From JABDQZ01 sp050049775 (GTDB taxonomy: Bacteria; Pseudomonadota; Gammaproteobacteria; Chromatiales; Chromatiaceae), in the NCBI GenBank assembly GCA_050049775.1, contig JASFVP010000007.1, positions 27,009 to 91,008 on the forward strand: 64,000 nt of DNA, written 5' to 3'. Each line of letters starts with the position of its first letter. The stretch's first letter is position 1. Shown one piece after another: positions 7,628 to 16,332 of the stretch. The position numbers were made by a program, and so were the translations under genes. Under the pieces are notes generated by a model, which saw only the letters and a program-made list of their open reading frames with translations, was not told the origin of the DNA and made no database searches.

Positions 7628-8911
7628 CTAGGCGAGATCCGCGAAGTCGATGACTTCATTGTTCTGTGTCTTGCCGACCAGTGCCTCGGCGATGCTGCGA
7701 CCGAAGGTGCGGCATTCATCGAGTTCTTCCTCGGTCGGGATCAATTTGACGCGCAGGCCGCGTTTGGGAATGTTCATCTTCAGGCCGTGCATACGATCCT
7801 CGATCATGCGCACCGCCTCGCCGCTCCAGCCGTAGGAACCGAACGCACCACCGAGCTTGCCCTTGAGATTCACCACCGCCAGCGAAGACAGCAGGTCCCA
7901 CACCGGTTTGACCGCATCGCCATTGATGGTCGGTGAACCGAACAGCAAGGCATCGGCCTCTTCGATGAGATCGACGAACGGCTCGGTCTCGCCGCCTTCC
8001 AGGTCGTACAGCGACACCCGCACGCCATCGATGTCAGATGCGCCGGTGCTGATCTCTTCAGCCATGCGCGCAGTATTGCCGTAGGAACTCATGTAAAAGA
8101 TGATCAACGAGTGATCGTCCGTGCCGACTTCGCGCGACAGGCTGGAGGTCGACAGTTCCCGATAATGCGTGATGTAACGCCGTGGCCGTTCACGCAGGAT
8201 CGGTCCATGGGTTGGTGCTATCTGGCGAATCTTGAGCGGCTCGATGAGTTTGAGCGCATCCATAACGTGTTTCTTGAACGGCCGCATGATGTGCGCGTAG
8301 TAATAATCAAACGAGAAACGAAAATCACCGACCTGGTCATTGAACAGGCGCTTGTCGCAAAAATGGCAACCGAACACATCGCCGGAAAACAGGATACCCT
8401 CCTCTTCCAGGTAGGTGCATTGCGTATCCGGCCAGTGCAGAAACGGCGTATGCAGGAAGCGCAAGGTGCGATCACCGATACTGACGAAGTCATCGGTATT
8501 CACGGTGGTATATTCCAGCGTGTCGGCGCTTGGCTTGAGCAAGGCTTTCAGCATCGAGGTGGCGCGTTGCGAGATATACAGCTTGGCCTGTGGCGCACGC
8601 CGCATGAGTTCGGGCAAGGCGCCGGTATGGTCCGGTTCGAGGTGATTCAGCACAATCACCTTGATGTCACTGTAATCGACTTCGGATTCCAGCCGTGCGA
8701 AAAACTCGTCGCTGAAGTTTTCCTTGACGGTGTCAATCACCGCCACACCTTCACTACCCTTGATCAGATAGGAGTTGTAGGTGGTGCCGTTGGCGGTGCT
8801 CAGGATGATGTCAAAAGTACGCAGCGTCGGGTCAAGCGCACCGATCCAGAACACCCCGTCGGCAAACTCAACCGCATTGCGATGTTTTGATACATCCAGT
8901 TCGTGTCTCAT
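7628..8911 (-). CDS. Flavodiiron protein (A-type flavoprotein)
   Basis: 427 residues: an N-terminal metallo-beta-lactamase-like diiron domain (about 1-265) and a C-terminal flavodoxin domain with the FMN loop SSYGNTARMAEE (about residues 270-285). All diiron ligands are present: HLEPDHTG, the His of FLHWPD, the Asp of SGDVFG and the His of APTHGPI. Such enzymes reduce O2 to water or NO to N2O with FMN and a ferredoxin or rubredoxin as donor. The gene starts inside the nifO stop (4-bp overlap) and is followed by two ferredoxin genes, which are plausible donors. Being inside the nifB operon suggests O2 or NO protection of nitrogenase. That role is inferred. Confidence 0.88.
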   Translation of the reverse strand: MRHELDVSKHRNAVEFADGVFWIGALDPTLRTFDIILSTANGTTYNSYLIKGSEGVAVIDTVKENFSDEFFARLESEVDYSDIKVIVLNHLEPDHTGALPELMRRAPQAKLYISQRATSMLKALLKPSADTLEYTTVNTDDFVSIGDRTLRFLHTPFLHWPDTQCTYLEEEGILFSGDVFGCHFCDKRLFNDQVGDFRFSFDYYYAHIMRPFKKHVMDALKLIEPLKIRQIAPTHGPILRERPRRYITHYRELSTSSLSREVGTDDHSLIIFYMSSYGNTARMAEEISTGASDIDGVRVSLYDLEGGETEPFVDLIEEADALLFGSPTINGDAVKPVWDLLSSLAVVNLKGKLGGAFGSYGWSGEAVRMIEDRMHGLKMNIPKRGLRVKLIPTEEELDECRTFGRSIAEALVGKTQNNEVIDFADLA

Positions 8912-9342
8912 GCCGGCGCCTCACAAATCGGTTCGTCCGACGCCATCGGGCAGGATTGCAAGTCCACGTCCGGCTCCAGCATGATGTTGAGATGATCCAG
9001 CACCGGTCCGGTGGTAAAACCGGACTGTTTGATGTCACCGTATTGCAGCAACGGTCGGCAGATCAGCAAGGGATCGTTGATCATCAGTTCCAGCGCCTGT
9101 TGCTCGTTGAGCTTGTAGATATCGAGCTGCCCGGACTTGACCATGGGGGCGCTCTGGTTAAACCACTGCACGACCGGTTTGTCGGTAAAAAACGGTCGCA
9201 GTTCATCCGCCGTCCAGGCATGCGTCAGCAAGTCACGGACTTCCAGCGTGAAACCATGGCTGTGCAGCAACTGTTTCTGTTGCCGGTTGCCGACACAGCC
9301 GGGTTTCTCGTAGAACAGCAGATAGAACGGCAGATCACTCAC
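8908..9342 (-). CDS. nifO: Nitrogenase-associated ArsC/Spx-family protein
   Basis: Starts at GTG 9342, overlapping the upstream gene stop by 4 bp. The longer frame to 9402 has no support. The thioredoxin-like ArsC fold is recognisable: FYLLFYEKPGCVGNRQQKQLL, with the single active-site-type Cys in GCVGN, then WTADELRPFF and VKSGQLDIYKL. Proteins of this type lie between fdxN and nifQ in the A. vinelandii minor nif cluster, where the gene is called nifO. It influences nitrogenase/Mo use there. Biochemical role here is not evident. Confidence 0.78.
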   Translation of the reverse strand: MSDLPFYLLFYEKPGCVGNRQQKQLLHSHGFTLEVRDLLTHAWTADELRPFFTDKPVVQWFNQSAPMVKSGQLDIYKLNEQQALELMINDPLLICRPLLQYGDIKQSGFTTGPVLDHLNIMLEPDVDLQSCPMASDEPICEAPA

Positions 9343-9554
9343 GGCTGTTCTTCGCGCGACATTTCGTATTGACACATGAGCAAAGCGGAATGACGCCGCC
9401 ATACCCGGTCAGGACAATGCAGCCAGTCCGGTTTCGGCATTTCCTGTCGGCCGGTCATTGCATCAGCCAGGCGATCAAAAGCATGCCGGACGCGACTGAA
9501 CAGGGACTGCGGTTCCGCTAGATCGACAGGGTTGTGTGCGCTCGCAATAAACAT
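9339..9554 (-). CDS. Small nif-operon protein, function unknown
   Basis: 71 residues, ATG with a strong AGGAG ribosome site, so it is very likely expressed. Two Cys (HCPDRVW and LLMCQYEM) and a helical middle (SRVRHAFDRLADAMTG). The end overlaps nifO by 4 bp and the start follows fdxN closely. I know no domain for it. Position between fdxN and nifO makes it a candidate accessory nitrogen-fixation factor. Confidence 0.6.
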   Translation of the reverse strand: MFIASAHNPVDLAEPQSLFSRVRHAFDRLADAMTGRQEMPKPDWLHCPDRVWRRHSALLMCQYEMSREEQP

Positions 9555-9566
9555 ATCACTTACTCC

Positions 9567-9845
9567 TTATCGAGCCTGCATTTCGGCCATGGCTTCGGCC
9601 ATTTTTTCCGGTGGAATGCCGGTCAGCGAACCCGGCGGATTGGCCGCTTCGCCAAAAGCATTCAGGATTGCGCCTTCAATCGGGCAGATACTGACGCACT
9701 GGGCGTCGGCATGATCGCCTTCGCATTCGGTGCATTTTTTTGCATCGATTTTGAAATGCGGACGCGCTTCATAGATTGCCTGACTCGGGCACAGTGGTTC
9801 ACAGGCCCAGCAGTTGACACAACTTTCGATGATTTCATATGCCAT
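9567..9845 (-). CDS. fdxN: 2[4Fe-4S] ferredoxin, FdxN type
   Basis: 92 residues starting MAYEIIESCVNC at ATG 9845, with AGGAG just upstream. The long frame above it is antisense noise over nifB. Two clusters: C-x2-C-x2-C-x3-CP (CVNCWACEPLCP) and C-x2-C-x8-C-x3-CP (CTECEGDHADAQCVSICP), the long inter-Cys insertion being typical of Alvin-type FdxN ferredoxins. It lies 10 bp after nifB, as in A. vinelandii, where FdxN supplies electrons for NifB-co synthesis. Confidence 0.88.
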   Translation of the reverse strand: MAYEIIESCVNCWACEPLCPSQAIYEARPHFKIDAKKCTECEGDHADAQCVSICPIEGAILNAFGEAANPPGSLTGIPPEKMAEAMAEMQAR

Positions 9846-9855
9846 GCTGTTCTCC

Positions 9856-11367
9856 TCAGGCTCCGGCCTGTAACTGTTGCGCCGGTTTGTGCTTTTCCGG
9901 CAGACCGTTCTTGACCATCTCGGCATACACGGCAGCAACCGCATCTTCAATCGGCTCCATGGCGTGTTCACCATTCGGTTGAATGCCGGCTTCCTCAAGT
10001 TGCTCCCACGGCTCGTAACCGATCTTGGAACAGAGCACGGCTTCACAACCTTCCAGGGTGCGGATGGTCTTGCCCAGCACGCTCTCACCATCACCGCAGG
10101 TGTCGCCGCCTTCGCAATACAATTCGACCTTGCGATGACCGATGAAACGCACGTCGGTCATGGAGGCTTCATACACCAGAAACTCCTTGGTATGGCCGAA
10201 GTGCTGGTTGACGACACCGCCGCCACTGGTGGCCACGGCCATCAGCACCGGGCGTGCCTCTTTCTTGTTCACGCCAATGGAAGACAGCGAGATGAAGCTC
10301 TCACCGGTCTTGTTGCGCTGGGCCTCCAGCGTGGCCAATGCCGCTGCCTGGTATTCCGCACGTTTTTCCATGGCCGCTTCATAGTCGATCTGCATCTCAT
10401 CCACCTTGTCCATGGTGAACTCGTCGCCACGGTCCTCGCCAAGCAGGCCGACCGCATCGGCGCGACACTGGCGACAGTGGCGCATCATGTTCATGTCGCC
10501 GGCACACTTGTCCTGCAGTTCCTGCAGTTCATCATGCGTCGGGCCTCGCTGACCCATGACACCATAGAAAGTGCCATGTTCGGCTTCGGCGATCAGTGGC
10601 ATGACGTTGTGCAGGAAAGCACCCTTGGCCTTGACGATCTTGCTGACCTCTTCGAGGTGTTCATCGTTGACGCCAGGGATCATGACCGAGTTGACCTTCA
10701 CCAGAATGCCGCGATCTGTCAGCATCTGCAGACCCTTCTGCTGCTGCTCGATCAGAATCTTTGCGCCTTTCTTGCCCTTGATGCGGCGGTTGTTCCAGAA
10801 GATCCACGGATAGATCTTGGCGCCGATTTCCGGGTCCACGCAGTTGATGGTGATGGTGACGTGGTCGATGTTGTGCTTGCTCAGCTCTTCCACATGCTCG
10901 GGCAAGGAAAGGCCGTTGGTGGAAACGCACAGCTTGATGTCCGGTGCTTTCTCGGACAGCTGACGGAAGGTGTCAAAGGTGCGTTCCGGGTTGGCCAGCG
11001 GATCGCCCGGGCCAGCAATGCCGAGCACGGTCATCTGCGGAATGTTGGCCGCAACAGCCATCACTTTCTTGACGGCCTGGTCCGGGTTCAGCAGTTCGGA
11101 AACCACACCGGGACGTGACTCGTTGGAGCAGTCGTACTTGCGGTTGCAGTAATGGCACTGGATGTTACAGGCCGGCGCAACGGCCACGTGCATGCGCGCA
11201 AAGTGGTGATGCGCATCTTCCGAATAGCAGGGATGATCCTGCACTTTCTGGCGGATGTGTTCCGGCAGGTGCGACATCTGGTCGCTGTTGCTGCCACATC
11301 CGGAAGAACTGCAACCCCCGCCCGCATCACTGTCTGCTGTCTGACCAATCACTGTTAATTCCATCAA
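9856..11367 (-). CDS. nifB: NifB, FeMo-cofactor precursor synthase
   Basis: Radical-SAM enzyme that builds the NifB-co core [8Fe-9S-C] of the nitrogenase cofactors. 503 residues, usual for gammaproteobacterial NifB. The SAM cluster motif CNIQCHYCNRKYDC is at about residues 67-80, with an earlier CGS-type Cys-rich start. A second domain from about 380 (RPVLMAVATSGGG ... HFGHTKEFLVYE) is the NifX-like carrier domain fused at the C-terminus. The gene heads the run nifB-fdxN-ORF-nifO-flavodiiron-fdx-fdx-nifQ-draG and has its own sigma-54 promoter at 11425-11439 and a NifA site at 11501-11516. Confidence 0.95.
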   Translation of the reverse strand: MMELTVIGQTADSDAGGGCSSSGCGSNSDQMSHLPEHIRQKVQDHPCYSEDAHHHFARMHVAVAPACNIQCHYCNRKYDCSNESRPGVVSELLNPDQAVKKVMAVAANIPQMTVLGIAGPGDPLANPERTFDTFRQLSEKAPDIKLCVSTNGLSLPEHVEELSKHNIDHVTITINCVDPEIGAKIYPWIFWNNRRIKGKKGAKILIEQQQKGLQMLTDRGILVKVNSVMIPGVNDEHLEEVSKIVKAKGAFLHNVMPLIAEAEHGTFYGVMGQRGPTHDELQELQDKCAGDMNMMRHCRQCRADAVGLLGEDRGDEFTMDKVDEMQIDYEAAMEKRAEYQAAALATLEAQRNKTGESFISLSSIGVNKKEARPVLMAVATSGGGVVNQHFGHTKEFLVYEASMTDVRFIGHRKVELYCEGGDTCGDGESVLGKTIRTLEGCEAVLCSKIGYEPWEQLEEAGIQPNGEHAMEPIEDAVAAVYAEMVKNGLPEKHKPAQQLQAGA

Positions 11368-11423
11368 TACTTCTCCCCGTATCCGCCCTGAAAAAGATCT
11401 GAAAAAACTTCTGAAGGCCTTAT

Positions 11424-11440
11424 TGCAAACAGCATGCCGA
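11424..11440 (-). promoter_or_regulatory. Sigma-54 promoter of nifB
   Basis: Minus strand CGGCATGCTGTTTGCA: the invariant GG and GC are exactly 10 bases apart, matching GGCACG-N4-TTGC closely. It lies about 57 bp before the nifB start and about 62 bp from the NifA site. Both GG/GC spacing and the TTGCA end fit. Confidence 0.75.
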
Positions 11441-11500
11441 CTTTTTACGCCGGCATTAGCTATTGATTTTTAAACGGAAATTACAGATGAAAAATGACTG

Positions 11501-11516
11501 TGTAGGCTAAGCAACA
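11501..11516. promoter_or_regulatory. NifA upstream activator site for nifB
   Basis: TGT-AGGCTAAGCA-ACA, an exact TGT-N10-ACA NifA binding site, about 62 bp upstream of the sigma-54 promoter in the nifA-nifB gap. A short random match is possible, but the position is right. Confidence 0.65.
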
Positions 11517-11570
11517 AAACAATCGGCTGCGGATGTGGGAAGTGCGACAGCTGTATACACAAGCGATGTG

Positions 11571-11598
11571 ACGGTGGCAGTTGTGACAACGCCACCGT
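11571..11598 (-). terminator. Hairpin terminator after nifA
   Basis: ACGGTGGC and GCCACCGT are perfectly complementary, and the inner GTTGT/ACAAC extends the stem, with one bulged A. It begins 10 bp after the nifA stop. There is no run of T, so it may act with Rho or simply as an mRNA end. Confidence 0.55.
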
Positions 11599-11607
11599 AT
11601 GAACCAG

Positions 11608-13176
<1,569 letters not shown>

Positions 13177-13180
13177 CGCC

Positions 13181-14812
13181 CTAACCCGCCGTCACCGTAT
13201 TGAAGGGCAGGCGCACGAACACGCGGCAGCCACCGAGAAAATTGGCGTCGATTTCGACACTGCCGTCATGACTGATGGCGACTTCCTGCGCCATGGTCAG
13301 GCCCATGCCGGCATGCTTACCGGACTGCGTCCAGCCACAATAAAAAGGTTCGAATACCTTGAGACGCTGGCTCTCCGGCACACCGGGTCCGTTGTCCATG
13401 ATTTCGATGATCAGCTCCTGACCATCAAGACGTGTCTCCAGACGGATTTCACGATACACCTGCTCGGTTTCATTGAGCGCCTGAATAGCATTGTCGATGA
13501 GATACTTGAACAGCCCGCGTAAGGCATTGGCGCGACCGTTGATCGACGGCAGAATGGTAGCCGGGCGCCAGTCGACCACCACACCGGAAGCCAGCAGGCT
13601 GTCAGTCGACAGCTTGAGTACTTCATGCAGGATTTCGTTGATGTTGACGCGCGTCTCCTGCTCGATCGCCGGACTCGGCAAGGCTGAGTGCAGGCTGTCC
13701 ATGGCTTCGTCGCCGGTTTCCAGCGCCTGCTTCAGAATGGTCTGCAAACCGCTTTGTTCATTGTTTGATCCCGGTATCGCCAGCGCCGCCTTGATGACAT
13801 TCAATGGCGCCTGCAATTTGAAAATAGCGCCGTAAATGGCTTCGCGCATGGTCTGCACCATCTGCTGTTCGGCCATGTTGGCGCGAATCATGTTAAGCCG
13901 CGCTTCGTTGATGCGCTTGCGACTTGAAGTAACTTCGTTGGCAATCAACAACAGATAACAACGCTGCTTGCCGGGGATGGTGAAATAGTTGCGCGCCGCT
14001 TCATCGAGTTCGGCGACATGCACACCGGAGCACGAAAACCAGCGCGGCGAGGCATTGCCGGGCGGGTCCAGGCGCACTTCAACATTGGTAAAGCCGTCAC
14101 TGGCACGACACATGTTGTGTTGATCAAAACCGATCTGCTGTTGCAACGCATCCAGCAACAACATGGCCGGCTCGGAGCCGCGAAAATCACCCATCAAGGC
14201 CTTGTAGGCATGGTTATCGAGCAGAACCTTGCGATCGGTCGATACCAGCGCCACCGCCATCGGTGCGACATTGAGTGCGGCCTCGGTCAGGTTGCGCTGA
14301 AATTTCAGGCGCTGTTCCAGTTGATGCATCTCGGAGATGTCGCGATGCATGCCGAGGTAGTAGGCAATTTCACCGGTGGCATTGAGCACCGGCGAAATGA
14401 TCAGTTCCGCCAGGTATTCCTGCTTGTCCTTGCGATGATTGACCAGTGTACCGCGCCAGACGCGCTTGTCCTTGATGGTGCGCCACAGATCCTGGTACAC
14501 CGACGCCGGTGTTGACTTGCACGACAGCACCGATTCGTTCTGGCCGACGACTTCGTCCTTGCCATAACCGGTCAGTTGTTCAAAGGCGCTGTTGACGTAC
14601 AGGATGGTCGCGTCCGGATCGGCAATCGAGATCGCCACCGGCGCCTGCTGCACAATTTCGAGAAACAGTTTCGGCGGCAGAAAAGTCTTGACGCTGAAGG
14701 CATCAAACAGCTCGATGATTTCCGCCGGCGTGCCGTCTGGCGGCGAATTCAGAAAGCGACTGATCGCATCAATCATTTCATCAGGGGTGGAGCTGGCTTT
14801 CTGCTGTCTCAT
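13181..14812 (-). CDS. nifL: NifL, redox- and nitrogen-sensing anti-activator of NifA
   Basis: The frame is open to 14950, but ATG 14812 (MRQQKASSTPDE) is the natural start, preceded by CGAGG and downstream of the sigma-54 promoter at 14848-14863. 543 residues: flavin-type PAS domain (about 50-165, APVAISIADPDATILYVN), a second PAS (about 170-280), a region replacing the His box, where the phosphoacceptor His is absent (KLQAPLN instead of HELRTPLN), and a GHKL-type ATPase domain (DNGPGVPES, GMGLTMAQE). It inhibits NifA by protein contact, not by phosphotransfer, in the known systems. Followed directly by nifA. Confidence 0.92.
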   Translation of the reverse strand: MRQQKASSTPDEMIDAISRFLNSPPDGTPAEIIELFDAFSVKTFLPPKLFLEIVQQAPVAISIADPDATILYVNSAFEQLTGYGKDEVVGQNESVLSCKSTPASVYQDLWRTIKDKRVWRGTLVNHRKDKQEYLAELIISPVLNATGEIAYYLGMHRDISEMHQLEQRLKFQRNLTEAALNVAPMAVALVSTDRKVLLDNHAYKALMGDFRGSEPAMLLLDALQQQIGFDQHNMCRASDGFTNVEVRLDPPGNASPRWFSCSGVHVAELDEAARNYFTIPGKQRCYLLLIANEVTSSRKRINEARLNMIRANMAEQQMVQTMREAIYGAIFKLQAPLNVIKAALAIPGSNNEQSGLQTILKQALETGDEAMDSLHSALPSPAIEQETRVNINEILHEVLKLSTDSLLASGVVVDWRPATILPSINGRANALRGLFKYLIDNAIQALNETEQVYREIRLETRLDGQELIIEIMDNGPGVPESQRLKVFEPFYCGWTQSGKHAGMGLTMAQEVAISHDGSVEIDANFLGGCRVFVRLPFNTVTAG

Positions 14813-14847
14813 TTTGCGGCCTCGGCAAACAGATTCCAGCATGGTGT

Positions 14848-14863
14848 TGCAATATTGACGCCA
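14848..14863 (-). promoter_or_regulatory. Sigma-54 promoter of nifLA
   Basis: Minus strand TGGCGTCAATATTGCA: GG and GC separated by 10 bases, with TTGCA at -12. About 25 bp from the predicted +1 to the nifL ATG. The NifA sites at 14920-14999 lie 57-136 bp upstream, so nifLA is probably auto-activated by NifA. Confidence 0.75.
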
Positions 14864-14919
14864 AACATTCCGCCCGATGCAGCAAGGCATTGAAATACTG
14901 CAAAAATTCCTGCTTCTGG

Positions 14920-14935
14920 TGTTAACTGTGCGACA
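14920..14935. promoter_or_regulatory. NifA site 1 between nifL and rnfA
   Basis: TGT-TAACTGTGCG-ACA, an exact TGT-N10-ACA match. The closest of the three sites to the nifL promoter. Confidence 0.6.
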
Positions 14936-14950
14936 AGCTGCAACAAACAA

Positions 14951-14966
14951 TGTCGCAAACGCGACA
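14951..14966. promoter_or_regulatory. NifA site 2 between nifL and rnfA
   Basis: TGT-CGCAAACGCG-ACA. With site 3 it forms a perfect 17-bp inverted repeat, each half being a complete NifA site. Confidence 0.8.
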
Positions 14967-14983
14967 AGCGCCGCGAAGATATT

Positions 14984-14999
14984 TGTCGCGTTTGCGACA
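14984..14999. promoter_or_regulatory. NifA site 3 between nifL and rnfA
   Basis: TGT-CGCGTTTGCG-ACA, the exact inverse of site 2. Sites 2 and 3 are centred 33 bp apart, about three helical turns, suited to cooperative binding on one DNA face. Confidence 0.8.
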
Positions 15000-15105
15000 T
15001 TTTAGTGCCTTGATGCAAACGCAAATGCCGGCATGCCTCACAACGGTGCCTGAATAACCTTTTGCACTGTCGCTCGATTCATCAAGTAATTCAGTATCCT
15101 ACCAA

Positions 15106-15121
15106 TGGATCACGACCTGCA
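15106..15121 (+). promoter_or_regulatory. Candidate sigma-54 promoter of the rnf operon
   Basis: TGGATCACGACCTGCA keeps the invariant GG-N10-GC spacing but departs from the consensus at -24. A second candidate, TGGCATATTTCTTGAG at 15154-15169, has a better -24 box but lacks the -12 GC. One of the two probably serves rnfA, 84 or 36 bp downstream. Confidence 0.4.
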
Positions 15122-15204
15122 CAGCGATTGGGCCCGCCGCGGACACAATCCATTGGCATATTTCTTGAGAGACTGCCTGCATCGCAACACAGACGGCATG
15201 GCGC

Positions 15205-15783
15205 ATGGAATACATCCTGATCATTCTCTCAACAGCTCTGGTGAACAATGTTGTGCTGGTCAAATTCCTCGGCCTGTGCCCGCTTATGGGTGTGTCCAAC
15301 AAACTCGACTCAGCACTGGGCATGGGCCTCGCCACCACCTTTGTGCTGACGCTGGCGGCGTTTGCCGGCTGGTTGCTGGAACACTTTGTATTGCAACCAC
15401 TGGACCTCGGCTTCCTGCGTATCCTGACCTTTATCCTGGTCATCGCCGTGGTGGTGCAGTTCACCGAGATGGCGGTGCGCAAGACTTCGCCGGCGCTGTA
15501 TCAGGTGCTGGGCATCTTCCTGCCGTTGATCACCACCAACTGCGCCGTGTTGGGTGTGGCCTTGCTCAATGTGCAGCAGGAAAACAGCTTCCTGGAAAGC
15601 CTGTTGTACGGCTTTGGCTCCGCCATCGGCTTCACCATGGTGCTGGTGATGTTCGCCGGTCTGCGCGAGCGCCTGGCGCTGGCCAATGTGCCGGTGGCGT
15701 TTCGCGGCTCGCCGATTGCGTTTGTGGTTGCCGGGCTGATGTCGCTGGCGTTCATGGGATTTGCCGGACTGACCAATCCGTAA
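15205..15783 (+). CDS. rnfA: Rnf complex subunit A
   Basis: 192-residue membrane protein with six hydrophobic helices. Family motifs: ALVNNVVLVKFLGLCPLMGVS at the N-terminus and PLITTNCAVLGVALLN in the middle, each with the conserved Cys that holds a [2Fe-2S] cluster between RnfA and RnfE. Homologous to NqrE/RnfE. First gene of rnfABCDGE-rnfH, in which Rnf couples ion flow to ferredoxin reduction, here likely to supply nitrogenase. Expressed divergently from nifL with shared NifA sites between. Confidence 0.95.
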   Translation: MEYILIILSTALVNNVVLVKFLGLCPLMGVSNKLDSALGMGLATTFVLTLAAFAGWLLEHFVLQPLDLGFLRILTFILVIAVVVQFTEMAVRKTSPALYQVLGIFLPLITTNCAVLGVALLNVQQENSFLESLLYGFGSAIGFTMVLVMFAGLRERLALANVPVAFRGSPIAFVVAGLMSLAFMGFAGLTNP

Positions 15784-15799
15784 ACAGGAGATTGATGAC

Positions 15800-16330
15800 A
15801 TGCTCAGCGCAATTCTGATTATCACGTTACTGGGTCTGGTCATGGGCGGCATGCTCGGCGTCGCCGCCAGGTACCTGGCCGTTGAAGGCAATCCGCTGCA
15901 GGCCGAGATCGAGGAATTGCTGCCCGGCTCACAATGCGGCCAGTGCGGTTATCCCGGTTGCGGACCGGCCGCCGCTGCGGTCGCCAACGGCGAAGCGCCG
16001 GTCACCATGTGTCCGCCCGGCGGTAAGGCGCTGGCCGAGTCACTGGCGGAAAAACTCGGTGTCAGCGTGGATCTTTCCGATGTCGAAGACAAGGCGCCGA
16101 TGGTGGCCTTCATTCACGAAAACCTTTGCGTCGGTTGCACCAAGTGCTTCAAACGTTGCCCGACCGATGCGATTCTCGGCGGCCCGAAACAGATACACGC
16201 GGTCTTCGCCGACGCCTGCACCGGTTGTGAAAAATGCTTTGATGTCTGCCCGACCGAGTGCATCGAAATGCGTACGGTACAGCCCAATCTGCAAACCTGG
16301 TATTGGCCGGAACCGGCCAGGGCGGCCTGA
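15800..16330 (+). CDS. rnfB: Rnf complex subunit B, iron-sulfur protein
   Basis: 176 residues. N-terminal membrane anchor (LIITLLGLVMGGMLGVAARY), then a [4Fe-4S] domain CGQCGYPGCGP ... TMCPPGG (about 48-75), then a double ferredoxin domain CVGCTKCFKRCP and CTGCEKCFDVCP. Passes electrons between ferredoxin and the membrane subunits. Only two of the ferredoxin-type clusters follow the first one, the short proteobacterial form. Stop lies 2 bp before the rnfC start. Confidence 0.95.
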   Translation: MLSAILIITLLGLVMGGMLGVAARYLAVEGNPLQAEIEELLPGSQCGQCGYPGCGPAAAAVANGEAPVTMCPPGGKALAESLAEKLGVSVDLSDVEDKAPMVAFIHENLCVGCTKCFKRCPTDAILGGPKQIHAVFADACTGCEKCFDVCPTECIEMRTVQPNLQTWYWPEPARAA

Positions 16331-16332
16331 TT

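Noticed and set aside
9877..11118. A 413-codon plus-strand frame antisense to nifB
   Set aside because: The minus-strand frame codes for an unmistakable NifB. The antisense frame has no motifs or ribosome site.
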